The notes: generated by a model from the letters alone, not told the origin. 53,555 nt of DNA from Gammaproteobacteria bacterium (GCA_018816095.1 JAHIWP010000023.1:1-53555), one strand, 5' to 3'; counted from the first letter of the stretch, positions 35,731-46,757 are shown. A program made the numbers and translations.

Positions 35731-38466
35731 TCAGGCCTCCTGCTTTTTCAGTAGGCTGGTGCACAGCGCCAGCAGAACGGGAATGGTGATCAGCAGGGGG
35801 ATGAAGTAGCGGTACAGCTCAACGAAGCCGAGGGCCTTGGAAAATACCCCGCGGCTGATGATTAAAAAGTGCGAGGTGGGGTAAATCTGCCCAATCACGG
35901 CGCCAAAGCCTTCCAGCGAGGACACCGGGTAAATCAGCCCGGAAAACTGAATGGCCGGAATCAGGGTGACGATGGCCGTGCCAAATACCGCTGCGATCTG
36001 GCTGCGGGTGAAGGTCGACATCAGCAGGCCCATGGCCGTGGCGCAACTGATATACAGCAGGCCGCCAGTCAGTAGGGCCAGCAGGCTGCCCTTGAGCGGC
36101 ACGTCGAAGACAAAGACGGCGGCCATCAGCAACAAGATGAAATTGAGCATGCCCAGGGCGATATACGGCAGCTGTTTGCCGAGCAGGAACTCCAGGCGGG
36201 TGACCGGCGTGACATACAGATTGATGATCGAGCCCAGCTCCTTTTCACGCACCACGCCAAGGGCGGTGAGCATCGCCGGAATCAGCATCAGCAGCAGTGG
36301 GATCACCGCCGGCACCATGGCATTCAGGCTTTCCACGTCCGGGTTGTAGCGGTAGCGCACTTCTAGCGTTGGCAGGTTGCTATTGGTTGAGGCGCTGCTC
36401 TGGCGTGCCAGTTGTTGCAGGTAGCTGGCATGCAGGCCCGTGACATACCCCTTGATGGTTTCGGCGCGCATGGGCATGGCGCCGTCGAGCCACATGCCAA
36501 TCTGCGGCACGGCGCCGCGCTTGAGATCACGGCCAAAATTAGGCGGTATTTCCACCGCCAGGCTGATTTCGCCGCTGCGCATGCGCCGTTCCAGTTCGTC
36601 GTAATCGTGCAGCGGTGCTTGCTCAAGGAAGTAGCGCGAGCCAGCCAGGTTGAGTGCATAGGCCTGGCTGGTGGTGGTTTGGTCGCGGTCGAGCACAGCG
36701 TAGGTGAGGTTTTCCACATCCAGGCTGATGCCATAGCCGATGATGAACAACAGCAGCAGGCTGCCGAACAGCGCCATGCTGCCGCGAATCGGGTCGCGGC
36801 GCAGCTCCAGGGTTTCGCGGTGGGTATAGCTAAACAGGCGCAGCAAGCTGAAACGTCGGCGCGCGGCCGGGCGAGTTGCGGCGCTGCTCGCGTCCGGGGC
36901 GGATGTCGGCGCTTCGGTGGGAGCGGGATTGCCAACCGCCTCTTGCAGGTAGGCGATAAAGGTCGCCTCCAGGGTTGGCAGGCCGCGCTTGTCCATCAGT
37001 GCCTGTGGCGTATCACTGTCCAGTACCTTGCCCGCGTGCATCAAGGAGATGCGGTCGCAGCGCAACGCTTCGTTCATAAAATGCGTGGAGATGAAGATGG
37101 TCACGCCGTCATCGCGTGACAGATCGAGCATCAGTTGCCAAAACACATCGCGGGCAATCGGGTCGACGCCTGAGGTCGGTTCATCAAGGATGAGGATTTC
37201 CGGTTTGTGGATCATCGCCACCGCTAGCGATAGCCGCTGACGAATACCCAGCGGCAAGCGCTCAGGCAGTTGTTCCATGACGCTGCCAAGATTGAAGCGT
37301 TCGGCCATTTCCGCCACCCGCGCGTCAATCTGCTCGGTCGCAACGTGAAACAGCTGAGCGTGCAGCACCAGGTTTTGCCGCACACTCAATTCGCCGTACA
37401 GCGAGAAGGCCTGCGACATATAGCCAACCCGCTTGCGCGTGGCCATATCGTTGGCGTCTACGGTCTGGCCGAACAGCAGGGCTTGCCCCTCACTGGCGGG
37501 TAACAAACCGGTCAGCATCTTCATGGTGGTGGTTTTGCCGCAGCCATTGGAGCCGAGAAAGCCGAAGATTTCCCCGCGCTCAATGCGAAAATCGACGTGG
37601 TCGACCGCGACAAAATCACCGAAACGCAGGGTCAGGTCGCGCGCCTCAATGGCAATTTCCTGCTCGCCTGCCGGCCGTGGCGGGATGACCAATTGCGTAT
37701 GGCCCTTGCGCTTGGCTTCCGGCATCAGGGCGATAAAGGCTTCTTCCAGGTGTTTGCAGCCTGTGCGTTGCAGCAGCTCGGCCGGGCTGCCGGTGGCCAG
37801 TACGGCGCCGTCATCCATGGCGATCAAATGATCAAAACGCTCGGCTTCTTCCATGTAAGCCGTGGCCACCAGCACGCTCATTTGTGGGCGTTGGGCGCGA
37901 ATGCGCTCGATCAACTCCCAGAACTGGTTACGCGACAGCGGGTCGACCCCGGTGGTGGGCTCGTCGAGGATTAGCAAGTCGGGGTCGTGGATCAAGGCGC
38001 AGCACAGCCCGAGCTTTTGCTTCATGCCGCCCGACAACTTGCCGGCCGGGCGTTCGCCAAACTTGCTGAGGCCGGTGCTGCGCAGCAGATCATCGATTCG
38101 GCTTTTACGCTCGGCCTCGGCCTGGCCGAAGAGACGGGCGAAGAAGTCCAGGTTCTCGATCACCGAGAGCGTTGGGTAGAGGTTCTTGCCCAAGCCTTGA
38201 GGCATGTAGGCGATGTGTGGGCAAACCTGCCGGCGGTGTTCGCGGCTGGCCATGTCGCCACCGAGCACCTCGATCTGCCCGCTCTGGATTTTACGGGCAC
38301 CGGCAATCAGCGCCAGCAAGCTGGATTTGCCCACGCCGTCCGGGCCGATCAAGCCGACCATGCGTTGCGCGGGTACTTCCAGGCTGACCGCATTAAGGGC
38401 GCAGGTTTTACCGTAGTGCAGGCTGACATCATGCAGCTGTGCGACGGTTGCCGCGGCTGTGCTCAC
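35731..38466 (-). CDS. rbbA: RbbA-type ABC transporter: two ATPase domains fused to a permease
   Basis: A 911-residue fusion. ABC domain 1 (about 8-235) has Walker [10 protein letters not shown] and signature [14 protein letters not shown] domain 2 (about 275-500) has Walker [10 protein letters not shown] and a signature that reads [12 protein letters not shown] in place of LSGGQ, as in several drug and polysaccharide exporters. The last 350 residues form an ABC-2 permease with [18 protein letters not shown]. coli RbbA was reported as a ribosome-associated ATPase, but fusion to a permease suggests export. It overlaps the HlyD gene by 4 bases. Confidence 0.93.
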   Translation of the reverse strand: MSTAAATVAQLHDVSLHYGKTCALNAVSLEVPAQRMVGLIGPDGVGKSSLLALIAGARKIQSGQIEVLGGDMASREHRRQVCPHIAYMPQGLGKNLYPTLSVIENLDFFARLFGQAEAERKSRIDDLLRSTGLSKFGERPAGKLSGGMKQKLGLCCALIHDPDLLILDEPTTGVDPLSRNQFWELIERIRAQRPQMSVLVATAYMEEAERFDHLIAMDDGAVLATGSPAELLQRTGCKHLEEAFIALMPEAKRKGHTQLVIPPRPAGEQEIAIEARDLTLRFGDFVAVDHVDFRIERGEIFGFLGSNGCGKTTTMKMLTGLLPASEGQALLFGQTVDANDMATRKRVGYMSQAFSLYGELSVRQNLVLHAQLFHVATEQIDARVAEMAERFNLGSVMEQLPERLPLGIRQRLSLAVAMIHKPEILILDEPTSGVDPIARDVFWQLMLDLSRDDGVTIFISTHFMNEALRCDRISLMHAGKVLDSDTPQALMDKRGLPTLEATFIAYLQEAVGNPAPTEAPTSAPDASSAATRPAARRRFSLLRLFSYTHRETLELRRDPIRGSMALFGSLLLLFIIGYGISLDVENLTYAVLDRDQTTTSQAYALNLAGSRYFLEQAPLHDYDELERRMRSGEISLAVEIPPNFGRDLKRGAVPQIGMWLDGAMPMRAETIKGYVTGLHASYLQQLARQSSASTNSNLPTLEVRYRYNPDVESLNAMVPAVIPLLLMLIPAMLTALGVVREKELGSIINLYVTPVTRLEFLLGKQLPYIALGMLNFILLLMAAVFVFDVPLKGSLLALLTGGLLYISCATAMGLLMSTFTRSQIAAVFGTAIVTLIPAIQFSGLIYPVSSLEGFGAVIGQIYPTSHFLIISRGVFSKALGFVELYRYFIPLLITIPVLLALCTSLLKKQEA

Positions 38467-39533
38467 TGCGGAACCTTAATCGCCAGATGCTCAGGCCACT
38501 CGACCTGTGGGTCGAGGCGCAGATACGCCACGCCGGGCACGCCGGTTTTTACTTGCGTGAGGTGGCGTTGCAGTAGTTGCGGGTCAAGCCGGGCCTTAAC
38601 CCGGAACATCAGTTTTTCGCGCTCGCTGGCCGTTTCCACGGTTTTCGGGGTGAACTGAGCGACGCTGGCCACGTAGCTGACTTTGGCCGGGATCACATAC
38701 TGCGGGATGGCATCGATCACCAGACGCACCTCGGCGCCCAGCGCGACTCGGCCTGCCTGCTGCTCGGGCAGGAAGAAGGTCATGTAGACATCACTCAGAT
38801 CAACCAGATTAAGTACCTTGCCGCCCGCACCGATGACTTCGCCGGGTTCGGCGATGCGGTATTGCACGCGGCCGCCGCGCGGTGCTTTGAGCTGGCTGTC
38901 TTCAATATCAATCTGCAAGCGGGTCACGCTGGCCTGAGTGGCTTCCACGGCAGATTGCGCCTCGATCACCTGCGACTGCGCGGCGGCAATGCCCGCTTCA
39001 GCCGAGATCACCTGTGACTGCGCGGCGGCCAGTGCCGCCTGAGCGCTTTGCAGGCGGGCGAGGTCATCATCCAGTTGCTGCTGCGCCATGGCATTACGCT
39101 TAACCAGAATGGCACTGCGGGCGTGGCGTTTTTGCGCGGCCGACACTTCTGCCTGGCGCTGACGAACAATCGCCTCGGCGGTTACTTTCTCGCTTTCGCG
39201 CAAACGGACCTGGGCGCCTGCGGTCCGCTGGCTGTTCTGCGCTTGACGCATTTGCGCCTGGGCCTGGGCCAACTGCGCTTCAAGTACCTGGGTGTCCATG
39301 CGGGCAATGATTTGCCCGGGTTGAATGAACTGGCCCTCCTCAACGTCGATACTGGCGATTCGGCCGGGCAGCTTGCTGGCCACGTCGACGTCGGTGGCTT
39401 CAATGCGCCCGTTACCGCTGGCGAAACCATCTCCCAGGCCAGTAGGGCGCAGGGTGTACCAGAGTAAGCCGGCAATTATTGCCACGACGGCAATGCTCGC
39501 GGCAGGAACGATCCATTTACGGCTGACTGACAT
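38463..39533 (-). CDS. HlyD family periplasmic adaptor
   Basis: A 356-residue membrane-fusion protein. An N-terminal anchor helix ([21 protein letters not shown]) is followed by a biotinyl-lipoyl-like hybrid motif ([24 protein letters not shown]), a long glutamine- and alanine-rich coiled coil (about 90-205) and a second lipoyl half ([20 protein letters not shown]). It should bridge the RbbA/YhhJ exporter to an outer-membrane channel. It is the first gene of that operon and overlaps rbbA by 4 bases. Confidence 0.93.
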   Translation of the reverse strand: MSVSRKWIVPAASIAVVAIIAGLLWYTLRPTGLGDGFASGNGRIEATDVDVASKLPGRIASIDVEEGQFIQPGQIIARMDTQVLEAQLAQAQAQMRQAQNSQRTAGAQVRLRESEKVTAEAIVRQRQAEVSAAQKRHARSAILVKRNAMAQQQLDDDLARLQSAQAALAAAQSQVISAEAGIAAAQSQVIEAQSAVEATQASVTRLQIDIEDSQLKAPRGGRVQYRIAEPGEVIGAGGKVLNLVDLSDVYMTFFLPEQQAGRVALGAEVRLVIDAIPQYVIPAKVSYVASVAQFTPKTVETASEREKLMFRVKARLDPQLLQRHLTQVKTGVPGVAYLRLDPQVEWPEHLAIKVPQ

Positions 39534-39598
39534 AGTTACCTTGGTTAGCTAAACAGAGGGAGTTTGCAACTGCGCGGCTTGGTGTCACGTAGGGCCGG

Positions 39599-39901
39599 CT
39601 AGGGTTGCTCGAAGCGGCTCAAGCGCCGGCGTAAATGGCTGTTATCGGCGCGCAGCTGCTCCAGCTCATCGAGCAACTGCAATGCCAGGGCAATCCCGGC
39701 CCATTCAATTTGCAGTTCGGCTTGCAAGCGAAACGCACGCTTGACGATGGCCAGAGCGTCGGCATCGAATTGCCATTGATCGGGTGTCAGGCCTGTGGGT
39801 TCGACGATGCCGTGCTCGACAATTTCCAGCACAACCGTCTGCGACAGCCCGGCACGTTGGCAAAACTCGTGAATGTCTAATTGCATGATCAGGCTGTTCA
39901 T
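39599..39901 (-). CDS. cbpM: CbpA modulator CbpM
   Basis: A 100-residue protein that binds the J domain of CbpA and blocks its co-chaperone and DNA-binding activity. It has the MerR-like helix-turn-helix start (DIHEFCQRAGLSQTVVLEIV), GIVEPTG, and the C-terminal coil (LEQLRADNSHLRRRLSRFE). I choose the ATG at 39901: it shares one base with the cbpA stop (TGATG) and has GGAG upstream. An in-frame ATG four codons earlier would lie inside cbpA. Confidence 0.93.
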   Translation of the reverse strand: MNSLIMQLDIHEFCQRAGLSQTVVLEIVEHGIVEPTGLTPDQWQFDADALAIVKRAFRLQAELQIEWAGIALALQLLDELEQLRADNSHLRRRLSRFEQP

Positions 39902-40848
39902 CACTGACTCCACTGCGCGCGCGGGTTAAAAGCGGCTTGTTCGGCCAGTTGCGCCCAGAGTGCGCGTGCTGGCTCGTCGGTTTGCGGCGGGATAACGATC
40001 TTGAACAGCGCGTAGAGATCGCCCGGCTCGCCAGATTTGCTGAACAGCCCCTTACCTTTGATGCGCAGCCGCTGCCCACTTTGGGTGTTGGCGGGGATGC
40101 GCAGGTTAATTTTGCCGGTCAGCGTGGGTACCGTGACCTGGCCGCCCAGCACCGCTTCCCAAGGTGCCAATGGCACGGTGAGAATCAGGTTGTGTCCCTC
40201 AACGTCGAACAGTGGGTGCGGGACAAAGCGAATAATCAGGTACAAGTCACCATTCGCGCCGCCGCCCAGCCCGGGCGCACCTTGGCCCTTCAGGCGAATG
40301 CGTTCGCCGTTGCTCACACCGCGTGGGATTTTTACGTTTAAGGTCTTGTTGAGCGCGGGCAGTGGGTGGCCGTCGGGGCTGTACTGCGGCAATTGGAAGG
40401 CGATGGTCTTCGTCTCATCCGCCAGGGTTTCTTCAAGCAGCAGCGCCAGCTCCATTTCCACGTCTTGGCCACGCCGTGCACCGCTGCGGCCGCCGCGATG
40501 GCTGCGTCCAGCGGCGCCGAACAAAGACTCGAAAAAATCCGAAAACTCGCTGTCGCCGTCCATGCCATCGGCAAAGCCGGCATGGGCCTGGGAGTGCCAC
40601 CCAGACGGCGGCTCAAAGGGCCGACCTTGCTTGGCGAATTGACGCAGTTCATCGTACTCGGCGCGCTTTTCGGCGCTTTTTAGCACCTCGTAGGCTTCGG
40701 CGACTTCCTTGAACTTATTTTCCGCGTCCTTTTCCTTGCTGACGTCGGGGTGATATTTGCGCGCCAGTTTGCGATAGGCCGCCTTGACCGCCTTGTCATC
40801 TGCACCGGGCTCAAGGCCGAGTGTCTTGTAGTAATCCTTAAAGTCCAT
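39901..40848 (-). CDS. cbpA: Curved DNA-binding protein CbpA (DnaJ family)
   Basis: A 315-residue DnaJ-type co-chaperone. The J domain (1-70) carries the HPD tripeptide in [15 protein letters not shown] and starts with [12 protein letters not shown]. There is no zinc-finger; a short Gly/Ser-rich linker leads to two C-terminal substrate-binding domains. This is the CbpA layout: it stimulates DnaK and binds curved DNA in stationary phase. It forms a two-gene unit with cbpM. Confidence 0.95.
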   Translation of the reverse strand: MDFKDYYKTLGLEPGADDKAVKAAYRKLARKYHPDVSKEKDAENKFKEVAEAYEVLKSAEKRAEYDELRQFAKQGRPFEPPSGWHSQAHAGFADGMDGDSEFSDFFESLFGAAGRSHRGGRSGARRGQDVEMELALLLEETLADETKTIAFQLPQYSPDGHPLPALNKTLNVKIPRGVSNGERIRLKGQGAPGLGGGANGDLYLIIRFVPHPLFDVEGHNLILTVPLAPWEAVLGGQVTVPTLTGKINLRIPANTQSGQRLRIKGKGLFSKSGEPGDLYALFKIVIPPQTDEPARALWAQLAEQAAFNPRAQWSQ

Positions 40849-41092
40849 CGGGCCACCTTGGGTTATCCACCGAGACGTTTACCCATCTATATAAGCCTAT
40901 TGCGTGCAGAACGCGTTGTCCGAGATCAGGGTTTAAACGTTCGTGGAGGTATTACGAGGGCTGATGCCGTGCCGTTGGTAATGATTACCCGTTTCTCCTG
41001 GGTGGATATAACGCGGTAAGTAGCTTGAAGAGGTTGGGGCGTGGGCACTTCATGGTTATGCTCTGCGCCACAAATAGATCAGTGGGTGAGTG

Positions 41093-41782
41093 ATGTTCCA
41101 GCCAGTTCGAGTCGTCAGGCTTCTGCCCTTTGCCATGCTTTTTCTGCTCGTTGCCTGCGCGGGCGGGCCGCAGCTGTCGCCAGAGACAGCGCGCTTGCCT
41201 GAACGGGTCGAGCTGACTGACGTGCCATTCTTCCAACTCAGTGACGCTCAGGGTGGACCTTCGGCGTTAGCGGCGTTGCTCAATTATCACGGGGTGATCA
41301 GTAGCCCTGGTTTGGTGGATGAGCGCCTGCAGCAGGTGGGCAAAGGGCAGAGCCCGCAGGCGGGGCTTGAGGCGGTGGCGCGCTCGTATGAGCTTCTGGT
41401 GTATCCCTTGACCGGTAACTTGGATGCGTTGATGCAGCAGGTTTCCGCTGGGCACCCGGTGCTGGTGCTGCAGGATCGTCTGTTTGCTGGGCCGGGCTCG
41501 CAGTTTGCCGTGCTGGTGGGCTATGACCAGCGCGAGCGGACGCTGGTGCTGCGTTCAGGCAATGACCGACGCTGGTACACCAGTTTTGCCAGCTTCGACG
41601 ACGCGTGGGAGGAGGCCGGGCGTTGGGCGGTATTGATTCAGCCGACCAATCAACTGCCTGCACAGCCTGTTGAACAAGTCTGGTTGCAGGCCGCTCGTGA
41701 TCTGCAGCAGCAAGGCCGGGGTGCAGCGGCGCAGCGTGCGTTGCGCACGGCGCGTGAGGTTTGGCCGGATGCCGCGCTGTAA
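41093..41782 (+). CDS. Lipoprotein with a degenerate C39 peptidase-like domain
   Basis: A 229-residue protein. The signal peptide ends in the lipobox LVAC, with C22 as the lipidated residue. The domain that follows resembles the Peptidase C39-like family of gammaproteobacteria (VPFFQLSDAQGGPSALAALL, HPVLVLQ, FAVLVGYDQRERTLVLRSG). In those proteins the first motif reads CGPxALA and the second HxAVVVGYD. Here the catalytic cysteine position is G54 and the histidine position is Q137, so protease activity is not expected. ATG at 41093 is used; GTG at 41090 is also possible. Confidence 0.82.
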   Translation: MFQPVRVVRLLPFAMLFLLVACAGGPQLSPETARLPERVELTDVPFFQLSDAQGGPSALAALLNYHGVISSPGLVDERLQQVGKGQSPQAGLEAVARSYELLVYPLTGNLDALMQQVSAGHPVLVLQDRLFAGPGSQFAVLVGYDQRERTLVLRSGNDRRWYTSFASFDDAWEEAGRWAVLIQPTNQLPAQPVEQVWLQAARDLQQQGRGAAAQRALRTAREVWPDAAL

Positions 41783-41815
41783 AGGCATCCCACAATTCGT
41801 GTGAGCGAAAACGCA

Positions 41816-41840
41816 AAACGGCACCTCAAGGGTGCCGTTT
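41816..41840 (+). terminator. Bidirectional terminator
   Basis: Perfect inverted repeat AAACGGCACC / GGTGCCGTTT with loop TCAAG, between two converging genes. Confidence 0.92.
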
Positions 41841-41858
41841 CTGTTTGTGGCGCTGGTG

Positions 41859-43142
41859 TTAGATGCCCAGCTTGTCGCGCATGGTGTAGTACCAAGCGCC
41901 TAAGGCGCTGAACGGTACTTGGAACAGTCGACCGCCCGGGAATGGGTAGTGCGGCAAGTCGGCGAATGCGTCGAAGCGTTCGGCCTGACCGCGCAGTGCT
42001 TCGGCAAGTACCTTACCGGCCAGATGGGTGTAGGTCACGCCGTGACCGCTGCAGCCTTGTGAATAATAGATGTTGTCGCCCAGGCGCCCGACTTGCGGCA
42101 GGCGCGAGAGCGTCAGCAGGAAGTTGCCGGTCCAGGCGTAATCGATCTTCACGTCTTTCAGCTGCGGGAAAGCCTTGAGCATTTTCGGGCGAATGATCGC
42201 CTCGATGTTCGCTGGGTCACGGGCACCGTAGACCACGCCACCGCCAAAGATCAGGCGGTTATCACCGCTAAGGCGGTAGTAGTCGAGCAAGTAGTTACAG
42301 TCTTCTACGCAGTAGTCCTGCGGCAGCAGGCTTTTCGCCAGCTCAGGGGACAATGGCTCAGTGGTAATCACCTGGGTGCCGCATGGCATCGATTTGGCCG
42401 ATAGTTCAGGAATCAGGTTGCCCAAGTAGGCGTTGCCCGCGACCACCACGAACTTGGCTTTGATCCTGCCGTTGGGGGTGTGCACAACGGGATTGGCGCC
42501 GCGCTCAATGCGGATAGCAGGGGACTGCTCATAAATCACCCCACCGAGCGACTCAACTGCCGCGGCTTCACCGAGTGCCAGGTTGAGTGGATGGATATGG
42601 CCGCCGCTCATATCGAGCATGCCGCCGGCATAAATGTCAGTACCCACGACTTCTTGTATGCGTTTGGCGTCCATCAGTTCCAGCTGGGTGTGGCCATAGC
42701 GCTCCCAGAGTTTTTTCTGCGACTCCAGATGCTTCATGTGCTTAGGCGTATTGGCTGCGAAGACACCACCGTCTTTAAGGTCGCACTGGATGTTGTACTT
42801 GGCGATGCGCTCGCGAATGATGCGCCCGCCTTCAAAGGCCATTTCGCCGAGCAGCTGTGCTTGCTTAGGTGCCACGCTGCGCTCGATCACATCGATATCA
42901 CGGCTATAGCTGTTGACGATCTGCCCACCATTGCGGCCCGATGCGCCAAAGCCGACTTTTGCAGCCTCAACGATGCTGACCTTGAAGCCGTTTTCCAACA
43001 GGGCAATAGCGGTAGATAGACCGGTATAGCCCGCACCGACGATGCACACGTCAGTTTCGACCTCACCATTTAGCTCCGGGCGTGCCGGTACCGGATTGGC
43101 GGAGGCCGCATAGTAGGATTGTGGATAAGCTGTGTGCGCCAT
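41859..43142 (-). CDS. FAD oxidoreductase, gamma-glutamylputrescine oxidase type
   Basis: A 427-residue FAD enzyme of the DAO family. The dinucleotide motif is VCIVGAGYTGLSTAIALLE, the second conserved motif GFGASGRNGGQIVNSYSRD, and the C-terminal FAD segment YYSQGCSGHGVTYTHLAG. The sequence is close to PuuB of E. coli and the PauB proteins of pseudomonads, which oxidise gamma-glutamylated polyamines during putrescine breakdown. Other pau genes are absent from the window, and pseudomonads carry several pauB copies, so the exact substrate is left open. A bidirectional terminator follows. Confidence 0.9.
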   Translation of the reverse strand: MAHTAYPQSYYAASANPVPARPELNGEVETDVCIVGAGYTGLSTAIALLENGFKVSIVEAAKVGFGASGRNGGQIVNSYSRDIDVIERSVAPKQAQLLGEMAFEGGRIIRERIAKYNIQCDLKDGGVFAANTPKHMKHLESQKKLWERYGHTQLELMDAKRIQEVVGTDIYAGGMLDMSGGHIHPLNLALGEAAAVESLGGVIYEQSPAIRIERGANPVVHTPNGRIKAKFVVVAGNAYLGNLIPELSAKSMPCGTQVITTEPLSPELAKSLLPQDYCVEDCNYLLDYYRLSGDNRLIFGGGVVYGARDPANIEAIIRPKMLKAFPQLKDVKIDYAWTGNFLLTLSRLPQVGRLGDNIYYSQGCSGHGVTYTHLAGKVLAEALRGQAERFDAFADLPHYPFPGGRLFQVPFSALGAWYYTMRDKLGI

Positions 43143-43286
43143 TTTGCAACCTCTGTTCTTTATATTTTACGAATGAGCGGATGCTACCTGAGTTGAAAAT
43201 GCTCGGCTAGTGGCCTGTGCGAAATATTAAACGCACGATAAAACAGTAAAAAATTCAATTATTCAGGCAGTTAGCCAAAAAACTTG

Positions 43287-43314
43287 TTGACACTTTTTCG
43301 CCTGGCCGTAGAAT
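43287..43314 (+). promoter_or_regulatory. Sigma70 promoter of tRNA-Val
   Basis: A consensus TTGACA (43287-43292) and TAGAAT (43309-43314, five of six) with a 16-base spacer. A GC-rich discriminator (GCGCACCC) follows, typical of stable RNA promoters under stringent control. Transcription should start near 43321, seven bases before the tRNA. Confidence 0.85.
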
Positions 43315-43327
43315 GCGCACCCATCGT

Positions 43328-43404
43328 AGGCACGTAGCTCAGTTGGTTAGAGCACCACCTTGACATGGTGGGGGTCGTTGGTTCGAGTCCAATCGTGCCT
43401 ACCA
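43328..43404 (+). tRNA. tRNA-Val (GAC)
   Basis: A 77-base gene with encoded CCA. The acceptor arms AGGCACG and CGTGCCT pair fully, and the T loop GGTTCGAGTCC is normal. The anticodon stem CCACC/GGTGG encloses TTGACAT, giving anticodon GAC. It stands alone with its own promoter and terminator, about 240 bases before thrS. Confidence 0.97.
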
Positions 43405-43414
43405 AATTTGGTAG

Positions 43415-43446
43415 AAAAAAGGGTCGCTTAGGCGGCCCTTTTTTTT
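43415..43446 (+). terminator. Terminator of tRNA-Val
   Basis: Stem AAAAAAGGGTCGC / GCGGCCCTTTTTT with loop TTAG, followed by more Ts, eleven bases after the CCA end of the tRNA gene. Confidence 0.92.
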
Positions 43447-43646
43447 GGGTTCTTGTCAGTAAGTCAGGCTTTCTGCAAGCATTCATGCGGTTAGTTGTTG
43501 TTTAAAACCTCCAGTGACTGCGGTTCGGTTTTGGTTAGGCGTACATGCTCCTGCTTCTGTATGGCAGGTTTACCGCCGAATCGCTTACTGGCTCATCCCA
43601 ACCCATGTGGCCTTTGGTAGAGGTCACCACTAGGAGAGGAGGCGCC

Positions 43647-45569
43647 ATGCCCATCATTACTCTTCCCGACGGCAGTCAGCGTTCGTTCGATCACCCAGTA
43701 TCTGTACTTGAGGTGGCGCAATCCATCGGTGCCGGCCTGGCCAAGGCCACGGTAGCCGGTAAGGTCAATGGCAAGCTGGTTGATGCCTGTGATGTGATTG
43801 ATAGCGACGCAACCCTGCAGATCATTACGCCCAAAGACCAAGAAGGTCTCGAAATCATTCGCCACTCCTGTGCGCATTTGATTGGGCATGCGGTTAAGCA
43901 GTTGTTTCCAACTGCCAAGATGGTAATCGGGCCGGTCATTGATGACGGTTTCTACTACGACATCGCGTCTGAGCGTCCTTTCACTCTAGATGATGTGGCA
44001 GCCATCGAGCAGCGCATGCAGCAGCTGATCGAGAAAGACTACGACGTCATCAAGAAAGTGACGCCGCGCGCCGAGGTTATTGATGTCTTCACCGCCCGTG
44101 GTGAGGATTACAAGCTGCGTCTGGTTGAAGATATGCCGGATGAGCAGGCCATGGGTCTGTATTACCACGAAGAATACGTCGACATGTGCCGTGGTCCGCA
44201 CGTGCCGAATACGCGCTTCCTTAAAGCCTTCAAGCTGACCAAGTTGTCTGGTGCTTACTGGCGCGGCGATGCCAAGAATGAGCAGCTGCAGCGTGTGTAC
44301 GGCACAGCCTGGGCAGATAAGAAGCAGCTAGCGGCTTATATTCAGCGTATTGAAGAGGCTGAGAAGCGCGACCATCGCAAGATCGGCAAGCGCCTTGATC
44401 TATTCCATACCCAGGAAGAAGCGCCTGGCATGGTGTTCTGGCACCCAAATGGCTGGACTATTTATCAGGTGCTTGAGCAGTACATGCGCGGTGTGCAGCG
44501 TGAGAATGGCTACCAGGAGATCAAGACCCCGCAAATCGTTGATCGCGTGCTGTGGGAGAAATCTGGGCACTGGGGTAACTACGCCGACAACATGTTCACT
44601 ACGGAGTCGGAGAGTCGCGACTACGCCATCAAGCCGATGAACTGCCCATGCCACGTGCAGGTGTTCAATCAGGGGTTGAAAAGCTACCGTGAATTGCCGC
44701 TGCGTTTGGCTGAGTTCGGCTCCTGCCATCGCAATGAAGCGTCGGGTGCGCTGCATGGCATTATGCGCGTGCGTGGCTTCACTCAGGATGATGCACACAT
44801 CTTCTGCACTGAAGAGCAGGTCAAGAAAGAGGCCGCTGACTTCATCAAACTGACGTTGCAGGTTTACGCTGACTTCGGTTTCAGTGATGTGAAGATGAAG
44901 CTTTCTACGCGCCCAGCTAAGCGTGTGGGTGATGACGCGTTCTGGGATCGTGCTGAAGAGGCGCTGGCCAACGCGCTGAATGAGGCGGGTCTGCCTTGGG
45001 AGTATCTCCCGGGGGAGGGTGCGTTCTACGGTCCAAAGATCGAGTTCACGCTGCTTGACTGTCTCGGTCGTGCCTGGCAGTGCGGTACGCTGCAGTACGA
45101 TCCGAATATGCCTCAGCGCCTTGAAGCGAGTTACGTTTCCGAGGACAACAGTCGCAAAGTGCCGGTCATGTTGCACCGGGCGATTCTTGGTTCATTCGAG
45201 CGTTTCATTGGTATTTTGATCGAGCACTACGAGGGTGCGTTCCCTGCTTGGCTAGCACCGACTCAGGCTGTGGTGATGAATATCACTGATAAACAGGCTG
45301 ATTTTGCCCTCGAAGTGGAAAAAACGCTCAATCAAAGCGGTTTTCGTGCCAAGTCTGACTTGAGGAACGAGAAGATAGGCTTTAAAATCCGCGAGCATAC
45401 TTTGCTCAAGGTTCCCTATCTCTTGGTTATTGGAGATCGGGAAGTTGAGACGAAAACTGTCGCCGTGCGTACTCGCGAAGGTGTTGATCTGGGCTCTATG
45501 CCCGTCACTCAATTCGCTGAACTTCTTGCGCAGGCGGTTTCCCGGCGTGGTCGCCAAGATTTGGAGTAA
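43647..45569 (+). CDS. thrS: Threonine--tRNA ligase
   Basis: A 640-residue class II synthetase. Domain order is TGS (1-60), the editing domain with [14 protein letters not shown], the catalytic core with motif 2 region [20 protein letters not shown] and zinc ligand MNCPCH, and the C-terminal anticodon-binding domain. The ATG at 43647 has AGGAGAGGAGG upstream; an earlier in-frame start would add 34 residues without family similarity. It is the first gene of the operon to rplT. E. coli thrS represses its own translation through a tRNA-like leader; I could not confirm one here. Confidence 0.97.
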   Translation: MPIITLPDGSQRSFDHPVSVLEVAQSIGAGLAKATVAGKVNGKLVDACDVIDSDATLQIITPKDQEGLEIIRHSCAHLIGHAVKQLFPTAKMVIGPVIDDGFYYDIASERPFTLDDVAAIEQRMQQLIEKDYDVIKKVTPRAEVIDVFTARGEDYKLRLVEDMPDEQAMGLYYHEEYVDMCRGPHVPNTRFLKAFKLTKLSGAYWRGDAKNEQLQRVYGTAWADKKQLAAYIQRIEEAEKRDHRKIGKRLDLFHTQEEAPGMVFWHPNGWTIYQVLEQYMRGVQRENGYQEIKTPQIVDRVLWEKSGHWGNYADNMFTTESESRDYAIKPMNCPCHVQVFNQGLKSYRELPLRLAEFGSCHRNEASGALHGIMRVRGFTQDDAHIFCTEEQVKKEAADFIKLTLQVYADFGFSDVKMKLSTRPAKRVGDDAFWDRAEEALANALNEAGLPWEYLPGEGAFYGPKIEFTLLDCLGRAWQCGTLQYDPNMPQRLEASYVSEDNSRKVPVMLHRAILGSFERFIGILIEHYEGAFPAWLAPTQAVVMNITDKQADFALEVEKTLNQSGFRAKSDLRNEKIGFKIREHTLLKVPYLLVIGDREVETKTVAVRTREGVDLGSMPVTQFAELLAQAVSRRGRQDLE

Positions 45570-45571
45570 TC

Positions 45572-46120
45572 ATTATTAAGCGTGATATGAGACAAGATAA
45601 GCGAGCTGCACCTAAGGCACCGATCAACGAGAATATCTCGGCACGTGAGGTACGGTTAATTGGCGCTGAGGGTGAGCAGCTCGGGATTGTGTCAATTGAG
45701 GACGCGCTTCTTAAGGCCGAAGAGGCCAAGCTGGATCTGGTAGAGATTTCTGCCGATGCAGTGCCACCTGTTTGTAAGCTGATGGACTACGGCAAATCGA
45801 TCTTCGAGAAGAAGAAACAGGTTGCTGCTGCAAAGAAAAACCAGAAGCAGATTCAGGTTAAAGAAATCAAGTTTCGTCCAGGGACGGAGGAAGGGGATTA
45901 CCAGGTAAAACTACGCAACCTGGTACGTTTCCTTAGTGATGGGGACAGGGCCAAGGTATCGCTTCGATTCCGCGGCCGTGAGATGGCGCATCAGGAGCTG
46001 GGCATGGAGTTGTTGAAGCGGGTTGAGGCTGACCTGCTTGAATACGGCACCGTTGAACAGCATCCAAAGATGGAAGGACGCCAGCTGATCATGGTCATCG
46101 CCCCCAAAAAGAAGAAATAA
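45572..46120 (+). CDS. infC: Translation initiation factor IF-3
   Basis: An IF-3 of 182 residues if it starts at the ATT codon 45572, or 177 residues from the ATG at 45587. GGAG at 45563-45566 lies five bases before the ATT and twenty before the ATG, so the ATT is the better start. An AUU start is the known basis of IF-3 autoregulation in E. coli. The N-domain has [14 protein letters not shown], and the C-domain [17 protein letters not shown] and [11 protein letters not shown]. It begins two bases after the thrS stop. Confidence 0.95.
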   Translation: MIKRDMRQDKRAAPKAPINENISAREVRLIGAEGEQLGIVSIEDALLKAEEAKLDLVEISADAVPPVCKLMDYGKSIFEKKKQVAAAKKNQKQIQVKEIKFRPGTEEGDYQVKLRNLVRFLSDGDRAKVSLRFRGREMAHQELGMELLKRVEADLLEYGTVEQHPKMEGRQLIMVIAPKKKK

Positions 46121-46180
46121 CCACCAGGGCACGGCAGGCCTTGCGGTTATGTTTATCAACTGAATGCGGAGTATCCGAAC

Positions 46181-46375
46181 ATGCCAAAGATGAAAACTAA
46201 GAGTGGTGCAGCCAAGCGTTTTTTGAAAACTGCTAACGGCTTCAAGCACAAGCACGCTTTCAAGAGCCACATCCTGACCAAGATGTCCACTAAGCGTAAG
46301 CGTCAACTGCGGGGCAGCTCCATGGTGCACCCGTCTGACGTAGCAAAAGTGGCGCGCATGCTGCGCGTTCGTTAA
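46181..46375 (+). CDS. rpmI: Large ribosomal subunit protein bL35
   Basis: A 64-residue basic protein of normal bL35 length ([20 protein letters not shown]). It has the conserved [18 protein letters not shown] segment. GGAG lies upstream. It is 60 bases after infC and 25 bases before rplT, as in other Gammaproteobacteria. Confidence 0.97.
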   Translation: MPKMKTKSGAAKRFLKTANGFKHKHAFKSHILTKMSTKRKRQLRGSSMVHPSDVAKVARMLRVR

Positions 46376-46400
46376 TCGGTCAAGATAGAGGAAATTACTC

Positions 46401-46757
46401 ATGGCTCGTGTTAAGCGCGGCGTTATTGCTCGCAAGCGTCACAAAAAAATTCTGAAACTCGCTAAAGGCTACTACGGCGCACGTTCACGCGTGTTCCGCG
46501 TTGCCAAGCAAGCGGTGATCAAGGCAGGCCAGTACGCCTACCGTGACCGTCGTCAGAAAAAACGTCAGTTCCGCGCTCTGTGGATCGCTCGTATCAACGC
46601 CGGTGCACGTGTTAACGGTCTGTCTTACAGCCGTTTCATTGCTGGCCTGAAAAAAGCGTCCATTGAGATCGACCGTAAGGTACTGGCTGATCTGGCAGTG
46701 AACGAAAAAGCGGCGTTTGCTGCGATTGTCGAGAAAGCGAAAGCCGTACTGGCTTAA
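46401..46757 (+). CDS. rplT: Large ribosomal subunit protein bL20
   Basis: A 118-residue protein of normal length, beginning [18 protein letters not shown], with the conserved [20 protein letters not shown] segment that contacts 23S rRNA early in assembly. In E. coli L20 represses its own operon through infC-rpmI leader structures; whether the same fold exists here was not determined. Confidence 0.97.
   Translation: MARVKRGVIARKRHKKILKLAKGYYGARSRVFRVAKQAVIKAGQYAYRDRRQKKRQFRALWIARINAGARVNGLSYSRFIAGLKKASIEIDRKVLADLAVNEKAAFAAIVEKAKAVLA

Noticed and set aside
43545-43646. Upstream in-frame start of thrS
   Set aside because: The added 34 residues are not part of the TGS domain, and the ATG at 43647 has an excellent ribosome site.
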